Of a stretch of 64,000 nucleotides of DNA, positions 12,701-24,600 are shown piece by piece. The DNA comes from Lutjanus erythropterus. Lineage: Eukaryota; Chordata; Actinopteri; Lutjaniformes; Lutjanidae. Positions within the stretch are counted from its first letter, which is position 1; the number at the start of each line of letters is the position of its first letter. Location: the NCBI GenBank assembly GCA_020091685.1, contig CM034601.1, forward strand, positions 2,046,920 to 2,110,919. The letters are read 5' to 3'. Under the pieces are notes generated by a model. It worked only from the letters and a program-made list of their open reading frames with translations, made no database searches and was not told the DNA's origin. A program made the position numbers and the translations under genes.

Positions 12701-15700
12701 TCACTCACCTTTTCTGGACGATGAGGTTGATGTTCCTCAGAGCCACGTACTGGACCTCGGGCTCTCCGGAGAGTAAGGTGACCAGCGGAGGAGACAACTT
12801 CTTCAGCAAGGTGTTGTAGTAGTCGGAGTCTTTCGGAAGCAGCTCCAGGAACTTCATCAGCACCTTGACGGCTGACAGCACCACGGCTGAGTTGGCGTGA
12901 GACAGCCGGGGAGTGACGCGCTCGCAGATGCTTTTACAGAAGGAAAGGAAGGAAAGGTGAGAGTCAGAGGGGAAAACTTTTTCCATCTGAACTATTTATT
13001 ATGCACATTTTTTGCAGATTCTCTGTGGTTTAGGGGTTGAGGGTTTTCTTCTCACTTCTCTCTGGTACCAGACTTGTTTTTGACAGAATATAATACAGAC
13101 TGTTTTATTTTTTATAGCCACTATTTTATGTATAATTGATCCTTTTGTGGTTTATGCAGTTACAGCTATTCAGAATTATTAAACATACCAGTGAAGGTTT
13201 AGTGTTTCAGTGTTTATTATTAGACTATTAGATATTTTATGGTTTCTTGGTTCTGTCATGATAGTAAACTGAACATATTTTGTTTGTGGACAAAACAAGA
13301 CATTTGATGACGTCATATTTGGCTTCTTACTGTGTTCTGGAAACACTGATTGACATTTTCCACCATTTTATAGATCAAACAACTAATCAATTATTGAGAA
13401 AATAATCAACAGATTAACTGACTATGAAAATAATCGTTAGTTGCAGCCCTAATATTGTTGTCAGGTCACTGAAAAATGACATTTGAAAAAATACAACTTT
13501 AACTTAATTCTTTTTTTAGACTTTTATCTTTAGAATTTGAAATTATCCATAACATTAATTTAACTGAGTAATTCTTTTGTGAGAAAAAAACTGCACTCCT
13601 GTCACATTTGATTAATTAACTAAAATAAATCAATAAGAAGACTCTGGCTGATTAAAATAACAGCTTAGTCAGCAGCCTGCTTCCAAAAACATGACTTCAC
13701 AACAGTCTGTAAAGAGCTGAAGCTGGAGGACTCCTCTGGATCTAAACATATTTAGGACAGAACCAAAAGATTCCCACAGGAGACTCAGAACAGCTGATTG
13801 ATGATTTTTATCCCATAAGAGTAAATAAAATACAATTAAACTGTCATAAAATCAGAAATCATCTTTTCAAACATCAGCAGTTAATACGAGGTAGTAGTAG
13901 TAGGTCAAGTGGAGCGAGAGCTACCTCTGAGCCTCGCGCTCGTCCTTGGGGTTGTAGTTGGACAGACAGTCCAGGATGAAGATCTGTCCCCACTCGGTGC
14001 ACTCGTTGAGGGCCGTCAGCAGCTTGTTGATGTTCTGGGGATTCAGGTCCAGCAGGTTGCTGTTGGGGTGAGACTCGCTGATCTCAGACAAGGCAGCGAC
14101 CGCATTGGCCACGACCTAAAGGAAGGAGGAGAGCTGCGATCAGACATTTAAAAGGAGAACTCTGTTGTTTGGATTTAATCAATAACTTCACTGTAAATCA
14201 ACACATCTTTAAAGTCTGCAGGGAGCACCGCTCATCACTGTACTGTGTTACACAACAAATGCAGCTATAGAGCAGGAAGGGGGCAGATTTCCTACTGTTT
14301 TTAACCACTATAAACACACATCACACTTTTAAAATGGTGTAATTGGCTAAATGATATCTTCTTTAAATGACAGAACAAATAACTACATTTTATTAGAATG
14401 GAAATGATATATATACTGTATCATGTTAAACCTGAGCTTTTTTTAAAACTTGGATTAAATATAACAATAGTCTTTAAGGAAACAGGAGGCGAGCTGTATT
14501 ACACAAGTAAAGGCTGTATATTTAAAGAGTAAAGCTGTCAGACGGTAAATAAATTGATCCCAAAACAAGATGTGTCAGGATCTGTCTGATACAGCTCAGC
14601 AGGCGACAGTGGCTAATGGATCGACCACACTGTGCATTCGCTTTGCATTAATGAAGCCGAGCAGCACATCGCAGTAAATAAAACGTTTCTGAATGACAAC
14701 AAGCTGGAAAAAGTACAGACAAAAAGTCATGTGCATGGAGGGATGAGTCAGGAAAGCAAAAGATATGTATGTGACTGCAATTCAACAAACTCTTGCTTGC
14801 TGGTAATTATTTTTCTCAGGTAAATCCACACACAGCGCCGCAGCGACGAGAAAGAGAGGGTGAGGGAAAGAGTGGCAAAAGGACAGAGACTGAGAGAGTG
14901 AGGGAGAGAGGGGAGAGGGATGGATAGAGAGAGAGGGGAGAGGGAGGGAGACTGTTAGGTGCCTGTGTGGTTAGTGTTAGCCACCAGTCAGGTTATCAGT
15001 TTAGTTATGGAGGCAGCGGTGACGTCCCGCCTCTTCACCTGCATGAAACACACCCAGGAGCAAGAGCCAGCGCCCGCTCTTCTCCTGTCAGGAAAACCGT
15101 GGACTCGATGTCCTGACAGGCAAGAGTTTGTGCCCGTTTGTGCCCATAGCAGACAAAATGATTCGGCATGACCTCAATACCACCAACTTCTGCACATCAG
15201 TCAGAGGCAGACTCAGGCAAAGAAGCTTCCTCTTCAAACGTTGATGATGCAACATTTGAAAAAAAGTGTTTTTGAGAGCCTTGCTCAAACAGACCACCGA
15301 TTCCTCTGATTTTTTTGTCCGTATGTCAAAGAAATATTAAATTGTGTTTTAAAATCACAATTTTTCACAAGGTTTCAAATACCTTTCATTAAGAAATTTA
15401 ACCTGCAAGTTACACTTTAAACTGCATGCCAGTCTCAATAAGAGCAATTCAATTTGAGCAGACAACAGACATGTGTGGCCAGTTTCGTTGTTTCCATGGT
15501 TGTTATTGCACAAAATCAAAACCCAACAAAATATGGCTCAGGTGGAAAAGAGCTGATGCCTACCATGGGATTTGAATCAGCAATGAGGTCTCTAAGGGAG
15601 TCCAGGAAGCCCTGGTCCTCCACCATCTGGGCATTGATGTCATGAAGTTTGGCCACACAAACAGCCGCCGTCTTCCTCACATACGGGTCCTCGTCCTTCA

Positions 15701-16670
15701 GACACTTCCTCAGCGGCTCACACAGGTACTCGGTGATCTTGTCCACCCGGATGCAGCCCATGGTGCGGACGGCCAGAGCTCGGATCAGAGGGTTAGGGTC
15801 CTCACAGTCCTGGAGGGCAAGACGAGCGAAAAATTAATTATTTATCTTTGCAAATCTGATGACGAAGATTAAAATTTTAATTTCTCTGGGCTGTGGGAAT
15901 CACAGTTGGGCCCACATTTCACCAGCTAAATTTAAGTATCCATCTTTTCATGACGCAAAAACTGATCTGAAAAGGCTGATTTCTCATCAGAGAATCAACA
16001 GGGACAAAAATGACAGCACTTTCTGTAGATATATCCGTCTTAATGTAGATGTAGTCACAGTTTCCAGTTGTAAATCTGGGGCCTTACCTTGACAAAGCTG
16101 TTGACAGCCATGATGGCCATGTCAGGCTGGCTCTTGGCGTAGTTCATTAAGTAGAGATAAACCAACTTCTTCAGCTCCAGGTTGTCGGTCTGCATGCAGT
16201 TCACCACATCTGGGAATAAAGAACTGACAGCAAAGACGGAAAACTCAGTCAGAGTTTACAGTGTGAGACTTCAAGGCTGTTTCTTTCATCTTATGTTCAC
16301 ACTGTGACCAGTGTGATAAACAAGTTCCTCTTAAAGATGAATTTTCTGGTGTACCTGACATCCTTGCCAACAGTCATGGCAGCAATGACCTTCTTCACCG
16401 CCTCCTTTCTCTTCTCCTTCTTCTCATTGTTCAGCTCTGCCTTCAGTTCAAAGATCTCCCCTGAAAGATGAATCAGTGTTGACAGCAGCACAGATTAAAG
16501 AAACCATCAGAAAGTTTGAAATACGATGATTTTTCAAACCTCAAAGCTACTTGAAGTAGACAATAAAATAAGCTGAATGTTTATGATGTAAATGAAATCT
16601 TGACTTGTCAGATTCACTTTCTTCTTTACTCACCTTTTTTGTTTGTTGTGAAATATTTGGAGTCCGTCAT
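744..16670 (-). CDS. ap2b1: AP-2 complex subunit beta (beta2-adaptin)
   Basis: Large subunit of the AP-2 adaptor, which links cargo and PI(4,5)P2 membranes to clathrin at the plasma membrane. Coding exons in plus coordinates, read right to left: 16634-16670, 16355-16460, 16088-16223, 15564-15809, 13925-14115, 12709-12930, 12065-12185, 11561-11656, 10726-10841, 10366-10531, 10163-10261, 9296-9555, 7250-7442, 6465-6506 (optional), 5072-5224, 3899-4044, 3626-3755, 3063-3147, 2691-2777, 1604-1758, 744-818. All junctions are GT-AG and they sum to 953 codons plus stop, against 951 in the human long form. The N terminus [20 protein letters not shown] opens a HEAT-repeat trunk (about 1-590). The hinge carries the clathrin box LLNLD (631-635). 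The C-terminal appendage keeps the tyrosine of DVFYFS, the tryptophan of ATWKDIP and the tyrosine of MLYQSLKL, which are the known partner-binding sites. AP-2 rather than AP-1 beta is indicated by [28 protein letters not shown] and the hinge wording. No breaks were seen. Confidence 0.97.
1815..1838. repeat. (CA)n microsatellite
   Basis: About ten uninterrupted CA units in an ap2b1 intron, immediately beyond the exon at 1604-1758. Confidence 0.9.
6465..6506 (-). CDS. ap2b1: 42-nt optional hinge microexon of ap2b1
   Basis: Read on the minus strand, a tag acceptor is followed by 14 in-frame codons ([14 protein letters not shown]) and a GTAAGT donor. It lies between the exon ending GLDSL (7250-7442) and the exon starting VGQNF (5072-5224), and both flanks are phase 0, so inclusion or skipping keeps the frame. 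The human long isoform has a 14-residue segment of nearly the same sequence (LGSDLGGGIGGSPA) at the same place, which accounts for the 937 and 951 residue forms. The segment lengthens the glycine-rich hinge just after the clathrin-box region. It is too short for ORF finders. Confidence 0.93.
7678..7885 (+). mobile_element. Teleost AATCGATTAAT-type non-autonomous element, copy 1
   Basis: Starts GCGACTAATGATTATTTTCA and continues through the family core (AAATTGTCAGAAAAT, GTTTCCCAAAGTCCAAGATG, GTCCTCAAATGTCTT, GAGGAGTAAAGAAACCAGA). Related copies lie in this window at 13258-13450, 29380-29560 and 59035-59360. It is diverged, sits in an ap2b1 intron and has no coding capacity. I recognise the family from its recurrence in teleost genomes but do not assign a superfamily. 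Confidence 0.75.
10920..11440. mobile_element. MITE-like element with 58-bp inverted arms and AACTATCC end
   Basis: Contains two arms, 10991-11048 and 11190-11247, that are reverse complements at 54 of 58 positions, then ACCATTCACTTCCATTGTTT and a terminal GGGTGAACTATCCTTTTAA. The end matches the common fish motif TTAAAGGGATAGTTCACCC in reverse. The same motif is seen at 42793 and 49430. A related copy of the internal part lies at 41035-41165. It is in an ap2b1 intron and non-coding. Confidence 0.7.
13258..13450 (-). mobile_element. AATCGATTAAT-type element, copy 2
   Basis: Reverse-orientation copy ending AAAATAATCGTTAGTTGCAG, with ACAAGACATTTGATGACGTCA inside in place of the family's ACAAGACATTTGAGGACGTCA. 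It is in an ap2b1 intron and diverged from copy 1. Confidence 0.75.
14838..14952. repeat. Purine-rich (GA) low-complexity tract
   Basis: About 115 bases almost purely A and G on the plus strand (GAGAGAGGGGAGAGGGA recurs twice), in the ap2b1 intron between exons 13925-14115 and 15564-15809. In the transcript (minus strand) this is a long pyrimidine tract. Confidence 0.85.
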
Positions 16671-16688
16671 GATTGTGGTCCTTTAAGT
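16634..16688 (-). other. ap2b1: ap2b1 first coding exon with short 5'UTR
   Basis: The ATG is at 16668-16670. Eighteen untranslated bases precede it down to a CTGTGCAG acceptor, so the 5'UTR is split by an intron of about 3.7 kb reaching the leader exon near 20.4 kb. Only 12 full codons lie in this exon before the GTGAGT donor. Confidence 0.85.
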
Positions 16689-17309
16689 CTGCACAGAAGA
16701 AATAATACACTGCATTATGCCATCAGAAAGATCTGCATTAATGCTTTTCTTTCACCATTCCAGCTTTCCTTTTTCACATACAGTCAAAGTTCATTTCTGT
16801 TGTTACTGTATAATATTATTACATTATATTGATTCTTTGCACAACACGACATTTGCTGATATCACAAAGTCTGGCAACGTGATTTGATTCAATCCAGGAG
16901 TTTGCGAGGAATATCAGAGGACATCATATGTCCATTTAGCACAGTTACATTTATGTCAACTCACAAAAAGCAGCTCTCCCAGACATCTGTGATACAGACA
17001 AGGCAGGGGAAATAAAATTTTTCATTTGCACATTTATATTTCATTTAATTTCTGTAAATAGTAAATTCAAATTGGATTGAGACTGAACCTGAAAACTGCA
17101 TGTGAAAGTGGACAACAATACCAATATTTTTAGATTTGTTTCCAGTGTGTGTTTATATTTGAATAAAGATGACTGTACATTTGCACAGCATTTCTCTCAC
17201 TCAGTCTCTACCTATAGATCTCAAGGTTCCAGATTCCCTCTATGAAAACTACAACATGTCCACCCTGACGTTTCTCATACACGTTTTAGCTTCTTACTGA
17301 AACGTCATA

Positions 17310-18255
17310 ACTGCGAGGGAAATACACTATAAGGATGAAAGTATGTGGATACCTCCTTTAATTAGTCGGTTTCATTACTTCAATCAGGGGAGTATTACAA
17401 CACACACATGACCGTGTAATCACCAATGCAAGCAGGGTGATTCATACCAAAGAGCTCAGTAACTTTCATTATGGCAGAGTTGCAGGATACCATCTTTACC
17501 ATAAATCAGTTTCAGATTTCTGCTCTGTTAATTCTCCCTCAGTCAGCAGTCAAATGCGTCTGGGAGGAACAAGACTTCTTCCTGTGAAGCAGCAGAATCG
17601 ACGGCCAATATCATTACAAATCATTTCAAATCCTCGGTTGCAGGATTTCACTTGCTCACTATCAAGTTCCCAACTGCCTCAGGAAGCGTTGTCAGCAGCA
17701 CCACTCATCCACAGCTTCATGATGTGGGTTTTCATGGCAGAGCGACACCATAATGCACAATCCACTACACTATACAGTCTGATAGACCTGTTTGTGTTTG
17801 GCAGATGCCAGGAGAGCCGTACCTGGCTGAACGTGTAGTGTCAACTATAAAGTTAGATGGATATGGTGATCTGGGTTAGGTTAAGTCCCCAAGTTCTCCA
17901 CATAGAGGGAAACTTTAATGATATGCAAAATACAGTAATATTTTAGACAAGACTGAGCTTCCAAATTTGTGGTACCAGTTGGTGGAGGGTCCTTTCCCGG
18001 TTGAACATTATAATCTTGTGCATAAACCACAAGTCATAAAGAAGTAGTTTTCCCAGTATGGTGAGGAAGAACCTAACCGGCCTGCACAGAACCCTGACCT
18101 CAAACCCATCAAACATCTTTGGGATGAACAGACTGAGAGCCAAGCTCTATCACTTCCCAACTTAACTAATGCTGTTGTTGCTGGAGGGGAGCCATTAATC
18201 TGTAGCTGCAAGTTCAACAATATCATGAAAAGACTTGAGAGGACTGTGGATTTGA
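17310..18255 (+). pseudogene. Decayed Tc1/mariner-like transposon
   Basis: Begins with ACACTATAAGGATGAAAGTA, the usual end of a teleost Tc1-like family, and near 18080-18125 encodes PAQNPDLKPIKHLWDE, a form of the transposase motif PxSPDLNPIEHLWDE. The stretch near 17970-18000 (TGGTACCAGTTGGTGGAGG) matches the same family. The reading frame is interrupted throughout and the 3' terminal repeat is not evident, so it cannot be active. It is in the 5'UTR intron of ap2b1. Confidence 0.75.
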
Positions 18256-18814
18256 AATGACATATTATACAACTGCCCATGCCTTAAGTATAGTTTGCAT
18301 CAACACAAGGTTGTTAAAGTTTGTCCATTTGTTCTCAGAAATGGACAAAAAATCCAACACAAATAGACAAAGTGCTCACAGAGAATTAAAGTATACAGTG
18401 AACGTAGGCTTTTCTAAACTACAGTATCTCCAAGGAGGTGATATTTTTCTATTAACTCCAACAAGGCGATGGGTTTTGTACTCTTTGTAGGTGGCTATCC
18501 AGATTTTTAAACACTATCAAAACCAGTCTTGTCAGCATAAATCTGACGTTGGCAACCTGTTTTAGAACTTTGGATATATGTAAGTAATATTTAAAATTTT
18601 GTATTCTGCTGTGTTTTTTCCCCTGTGTTATTATGTATGTTATTGTGTATATGTGTGCGGATATGAGCTTTTCTTCTGTATTTTATTGTTTCCTTTTACC
18701 TGCCCAGAGACTATGGATGGAAACTGGCTAGTAAATTAAATCTAGCATCTTTTCTGGTTTTGTTTTGAGCATGTTTTTGTCCATGACCCCGATATAAACA
18801 AATGTAATAAACTA

Positions 18815-19615
18815 ACAGGGCTGGAAGTAACTAATTATAAATACTCAAATTACTGTCATCAAGGATTTCAGGGGGCACTTCTACTTCTATGAGTAGATTT
18901 TCAAGTCATTTCCAACTTTCACTTGCACTTAAGTATGCGGTATACAATGTAATCTACTTAGTTACTTTTTTCAAATCATAGTTGAGTACTAAGTACAATA
19001 TGAATTTATATTCAAACCTTTCATCTGCATTTTAGGAGCCAATAAGTTGATCTGATCACAAACAAGCCAATGAAAACCAGGACATACAAGTGAAAAACAA
19101 GACAAAACACTGCAGCAGCAGTAAGGATGTAAATGATTAATAAGTTATCAATTAAATATTGTTAAGAATTTAACCAATTAAAAATGTATTGATGGCTATA
19201 GAATCAATAGTCCTGACTGAAATTGCACCTCATTTGACACTGTTTTGCCTGGTGGAGACATTTGCTGAATAAAGGAACATAAACTTAGACTTAAAATAAG
19301 AAAAAAAGAGAGCGAGAGAGAGAAATAAAATCTGTCTTTTATATCTTATAAATTATTAATGATTAATTATTGTTAACATTTACAACTATAGGGTTAGGAA
19401 AATACACAAAATCTGCAAAGCCCTATTCATAATGTATTAAACACCAAAACTTAAAAAGTAGTCAATATTCTGAGTAGTTTTAGTGACAAACACTTTGTAC
19501 TTACTGAAATATTTTTCTAGCACCGGTACTTTGACTTGTAACCGAGTAATATTTAGTAATGTAGCGGTACTTGTAATTGAGTACAGATGTTCAGTACTCT
19601 TTCCACCACTGTGAA
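18815..19615. mobile_element. AGTAACTAA...TCTTTCCACCACTG-type teleost repeat
   Basis: Starts GGGCTGGAAGTAACTAATTA and ends GAGTACAGATGTTCAGTACTCTTTCCACCACTG (last part from about 19580). This is the familiar fish non-autonomous element whose ends describe AAGTAC and GAGTAC-rich sequence. The middle (about 19120-19440) looks like unrelated AT-rich insertion or decay. Intron 1 of ap2b1. Confidence 0.6.
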
Positions 19616-19689
19616 CTAATATGTCAAATGTTAAATAAAAGGCCTCTCTCAGTGTTGGTTTGCATGACTAGTTTGAGTTTAAATGTTCA

Positions 19690-20110
19690 TTACAGATGCT
19701 GACTAGCTTACTTTACACAATAGCGCGTTAGCTTCGTTTCAGTGTGAAGTGAACTGAGGTCAACTGATATTATGGTAACTCACATCTGCCACAGTAGATG
19801 CTAACGCTACATACAGCTGACCTTATATTAACGTACATACAACTAGCTAGCTAGCACTTCATCTTTATTAATTCCATGGCTTTAACATCAACTATAGCTG
19901 CTAGCTTTGTGTTAATCTCTTCCATTCCTCTGTTGGGTTGTAGTTAAGCCCAATGTGCTGGTTGTGAAGCCAAGTTAGCCGCATCAGTTTCACTTTGCTA
20001 ACGTTAACGCTAGCTTACTGCATGCTAACGTTAAATGCAGCAGTTCAATAACTAGCGCTAACGCCAGCGGTTAACTCTGGACTACTGATGCTAGTAAGCT
20101 AACAAAGACA
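19690..20110. repeat. GCTAGC/GCTAAC motif cluster downstream of the ap2b1 leader exon
   Basis: More than ten copies of GCTAGC, GCTAAC, GTTAGC or close variants in about 400 bases, including the palindromic run GCTAACGTTAACGCTAGC at 19997-20014. Similar clusters sit at the starts of mks1 and zw10. The function is unknown. Confidence 0.8.
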
Positions 20111-20377
20111 AATTAACGTCGTAAACCCAACCAGCCATGGGGTAACTAGCATCGGCAAGCTTTTCCAGCCGAATGAGACTTGTATGACATGTTATAGCAT
20201 AATATCTGACATCAAAACAGAAAGGTGATCAGCGGCCCAGTTTCCATTGCTGCTACTGACAGGAGCTATGTTAACGTAAACGTCTGTGATGAGCTGCCCG
20301 GCTGACCGATCGACAAGAAATCACACAAAATAGCACTAACATTCTAGAAATGTTGAACTGTAAAATATTTCATATAC

Positions 20378-20480
20378 CTGGTTGAGTGTAAATCAGCGGG
20401 AAAATGTTAAGGAGGGTGTAGGACGCAGGTTGGTCCCTTTCCTAGTTGGAGGAAGATGGAGAATATGGATTGCGATGGTA
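20378..20480 (-). promoter_or_regulatory. ap2b1: Probable ap2b1 leader exon and promoter region
   Basis: On the minus strand a CAACCAG|GTATATG donor ends here at 20378 and suits the acceptor at 16688. The local composition is less AT-rich than the introns, and a dense GCTAGC/GTTAGC cluster starts just downstream in intron 1. The transcription start cannot be fixed from sequence, so the right boundary is approximate. No TATA box was seen. Confidence 0.5.
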
Positions 20481-20484
20481 CGTT

Positions 20485-21300
20485 CACTGTCATCGGAATT
20501 TGGAGAACTTCCCTCTTGAGCTTGCGGGGAAGTGTTGCCTACAAGGATGCGTTGTGCTTCGATTAATTTAACGGATTATAGGCGACTATAGTTGGAGTTT
20601 AAATGATTTAGATATGCAAATTGTGAAAATTGCATTATATATGTACACAAAAGACTGGACACACCACACACAGCAAGGTCACAAAAGACAGTGACTCCAC
20701 CCATAGTCGACTACATGTTGGCGATTTAGACAGATCGATCAGAGCAGTTGTGATTTAGTTTCATAAGGAATATAAGTCATTGCAAGCACTGTATCTAAAC
20801 TGGGACTGAGATTTACATTTAAATACATCGGATGTTAGGCGTGACTGCTTACTGTCCCACAATTTCCCATAGCTTTGAATGTAACACCAGAGGAAAGTCT
20901 TTGGAAAGATGTCCTGACAGTTAAATGAATGAATTAACCAAAGTGTCTTCTCTGACACTCTTGGCCTCATTGTGACCATTGGATTACATTTAGTTAATTT
21001 TTACTTAACTAAGAGTATTAATATGGCACTATAAAGTACACAAGTGTCAGTCTGTGAATCGTAACTGAATTCAGAATCTATTTAAGTCCTAAAAGTACAA
21101 CAAAATCAAACATTTTCCTGCTCACATTCACTGAAAACAGGGTAGAAACGCTTTGAACCACAAAAGGACACCAATAGCTCCTGTACACATCTGGTCTTTA
21201 ACTCCATATGCAGCACATATAGTGCAAGTATAATTTTGTATGACATTTAAATGAATGTCGCTATAATTACAAGGGAAAAATGCACAAAAATACTCCATAT
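20485..21300. other. Spacer between the ap2b1 start and the mks1 3' end
   Basis: No coding exon or RNA gene is recognised. It would contain the upstream promoter of ap2b1. A locally repeated CACAAAAGAC occurs at about 20646 and 20680. Confidence 0.6.
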
Positions 21301-21306
21301 AAAAAG

Positions 21307-21312
21307 TTTATT
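21307..21312 (-). terminator. mks1: Polyadenylation signal of mks1
   Basis: AATAAA on the minus strand about 335 bases after the mks1 stop codon, followed by AT-rich sequence. It is the only well-placed canonical signal I see. Confidence 0.6.
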
Positions 21313-21646
21313 TTACAGAAAATGTAAATCTAATGTTTGAAATAACCATAGCAAAATATACAATCCAAATCTAAAAAAGTTATTACATTAGTTTCACAAG
21401 CTGTCGCCATCTAAAACTCTGAAAATGAGACTATTTACTCAAATCTGAGTAAAACTGCGGCTGTACAAATAATACAATGTGTAGTGATACCATACTGAGA
21501 TATGGGTTTTGTTCCTCATCATCATTACCACATAAATCTATAATAACCTGATTTATCACCCAACATGTCTTTACAAAGAATAAATAGCAATCAGACACCA
21601 CATTTGGCTGTTTTTTTTTATGGCAGTCTGTGGTTGTTTTTCATGT

Positions 21647-24600
21647 CTATGCAGAGGATTCGATCTGGAGCTGGGAGGTGGCGTTGATGAGATCTCTGGG
21701 GAGAGTTTCTCGGGCCTCTTGCATCTTTCTCCTGGCCCTCTGGAAGGCCTCTGACAGAGAAAATAAAAAAAATAAAATAAACAATATATAATGAAAATGG
21801 TAAAACTACACTCCACTGGCCATGACACAGAGCAAACCTCCAGTCTTATGACCACAGATCTGCTGCTGTAGCCCAGAAATCTTTATACAAACTCATCACT
21901 CTGCAGAAATCTACATCTTAAATATTTTGGTCTCAAGCAATGGAACAACTGAAGAGCTGATCTTTAAACCTCCAGACCCTGAGCTACATGGAATACTGAA
22001 TCATTGTGAGTGAGTGTCTTTACCCAGGATGGTGCAAACAGCTCCTTGCTGACTGAATCCTCCCAGCTGGTCAAAAACTTTCTGCCTCCTCTTCTTCAAC
22101 ATGGCGGCATCAACAAAGGCCCTGAGACACAACATGGATCCATGAAACCACAGTGTACAGTTACTGTACAAGGAATTAAAAGATTTAATAGTATGATGAA
22201 TGAAATATTTCACATAAAGTTTGTACATAAACGGAATACTGAGCTTTATCATTTAGACACCCACACTGACATATTGAATTGGATTGAAGGATAATCAATA
22301 TATTATATTCAACATCAGCAGCTGCAGCCTGAACTTTTCCCCTGAGGGATATTCCATCAGAAGGACTGTGTATAAAAATTCACTGTGGTGCTGGAGACTG
22401 ATATGATGTCACAGATTTATTGTTGTAGAGGAACTAATCATCAGGACCCAATAATAGATCTTTCATAGTACAGATCCAGAGCAAACCAGCCACAGAGAAG
22501 CAGTGCTGTTTTCCTCCCTTCAGTGCTGGGTGTAACACGACACGGTTGATTCCTCCCAGGTCTTACCTGGCTTGCTGGATGCAGTGCAGATTAAAGGTGA
22601 CACTTCCTGTGGTTTCTGTGCAAAAGCCAAAGCGACTCAGCCTCTCTCCCTGCAGCGTTATATGAAAAAACAAAAATCAAATCAGCGTCATTATTGACAC
22701 AACATGAACATGGACATAAACAAAAGCAGGACAGACGAAAAGAAAAAATAAGAAAAAATGGAAAGAAACGTGTGTAAGAATTAATAATACTAAACTGAAC
22801 TCGTCCTGCAAGTGACCTGAAATGAATCCAAACCCAGACAGATCTCTGCTTACTTATTGAGAATTAATTACTTTATTATTATTAGTATTATTATTATTTA
22901 AATTATTATTGTTGTTATTTTATTGCTTTTGCTGTTTTGTTTGTTCAGAGTCATTATCCTGGCTGAAATATTTTGTATCTTCACGATGTAACTAGTTGCA
23001 GTATAACAAACTGCAGTAGAACATGAACGACATTTTAGTTTTTTTGCTCTGCAGGACATAAAATCCAGGTAAATCTGTGTATCTTTGAGTGACAAGTGGC
23101 AAAAAAGAGAAAATTATATATATTCATTCTTCGTCTCCAGAGAGCGTCCACAGAGGGCTGAGGCTACCTTGAAGGTACCGGGTATTCTGACGTAGCTGTG
23201 GTCTTCAAGCTCTGGAGAACCTCCGATAAAGAAACGCCTCAGTGCAGAGACCGTCCCCGTCTGAAGGGGTCTCCACGTGTGACATGTTACTGTATGTTTA
23301 CCTGAAATAAACAAGAGTACACACATACACAACATAAGACGTGGGTAAATAAAAGACCAAGGACTTGATGAAATGATTTAAAAAACGTGTAAATGTTTTT
23401 CTGTGGGTGAAATAGTGATTACTTCAATGTTGTATGCGTACAGGCCCCTTTACAATTTCAAAATTTAAAATGAAAATTATCTTCTGTACATGTTAATTAA
23501 AGCTGAAACAGTTGATTAATTAATCGGTTATTAAATCAACAGGAAATTAATTGTGATTATTTTAGTAATATCGATCCATCATTTCAGTCATTTTTCAAGC
23601 AAAAAATGAAAAACATCTGTTGTCTCCAGCTTCTAAAATGTCATAAAATGTTTTCCTTGTGTTCTTACATTTTCTAGAGAAAAAAAAACAATAAATCAAT
23701 GAGTCTGGGAAATAATCACCAGATTAACGAACAATGCAACTTTGCAGCACACACTTCATACCGGGCACGGCAGGGAAAAGCAAGTAGCCGTAGCCTTCAG
23801 TCCGGTAGCGCTGCCAGGAGTCCAGAGAAAGAACCTTGAAGTAGAGCACAGGCCACTGAGGGATTGACTCTGAAATAAGGAGAATACAGCAGTGTATCAA
23901 TAAAACACTGAACTTATGCATGAAACTAATTCTTTAAACACAACACTGGCTGATACTAACCCTCACTCTCTTTTTCACACATGTAGAAAGCCTCAAAGTT
24001 GAAGGGGTAACTGAAGAAAGCTACATTGTCCTGTTGGCAGAGAGAAAGTTTATGGTTTATTGAATCTCATTAACATTCCTCTGAAGCTGTAAACCAGCAA
24101 ATTCTACAGTACGCTCACCTTCCCTGATGTTTTGGTCCGGCAGGTCTGAGTAACCCCTGACAGAGACTGGAACGGCAAACTGGACCAGTCTTAAAACAAA
24201 TGAGAATAATACAAGTTGAAGAGTTAAACTGAGTTTATTTTAATTGATTTAACACCTGATTATCACAATGTAAAAAGTGTGATATACTGTATGTGACTTA
24301 CTGTTGGGCAGCTCCATGAAGAAGTGGATGTATAAGTTATCATATTCAAAGCCTTTGGCTGAGACTGAGGAAAGAGAAGAACAAACAGATTTTAAGTGGG
24401 GATGTATGGAGTACTAATCCACAGTCAGTGTATTACCTACAGTGGATGGCAGTCAACACATCCCCAGTTTGGAGAAGCAGCAGGAGTCCCAGTGGAGGAA
24501 GCTGACCAATGTACTGATGTGGACAGAGTCAGCAGCAAAATATATGTTAGACAGGTAAAAAATCTATATCAGATTAAGTGCATGCTATATTTAGAGTATT

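Noticed and set aside
17437-17838. 133-residue ORF in the ap2b1 5'UTR intron
   Set aside because: It is a fragment of the decayed Tc1/mariner-like transposase region, not a host gene.
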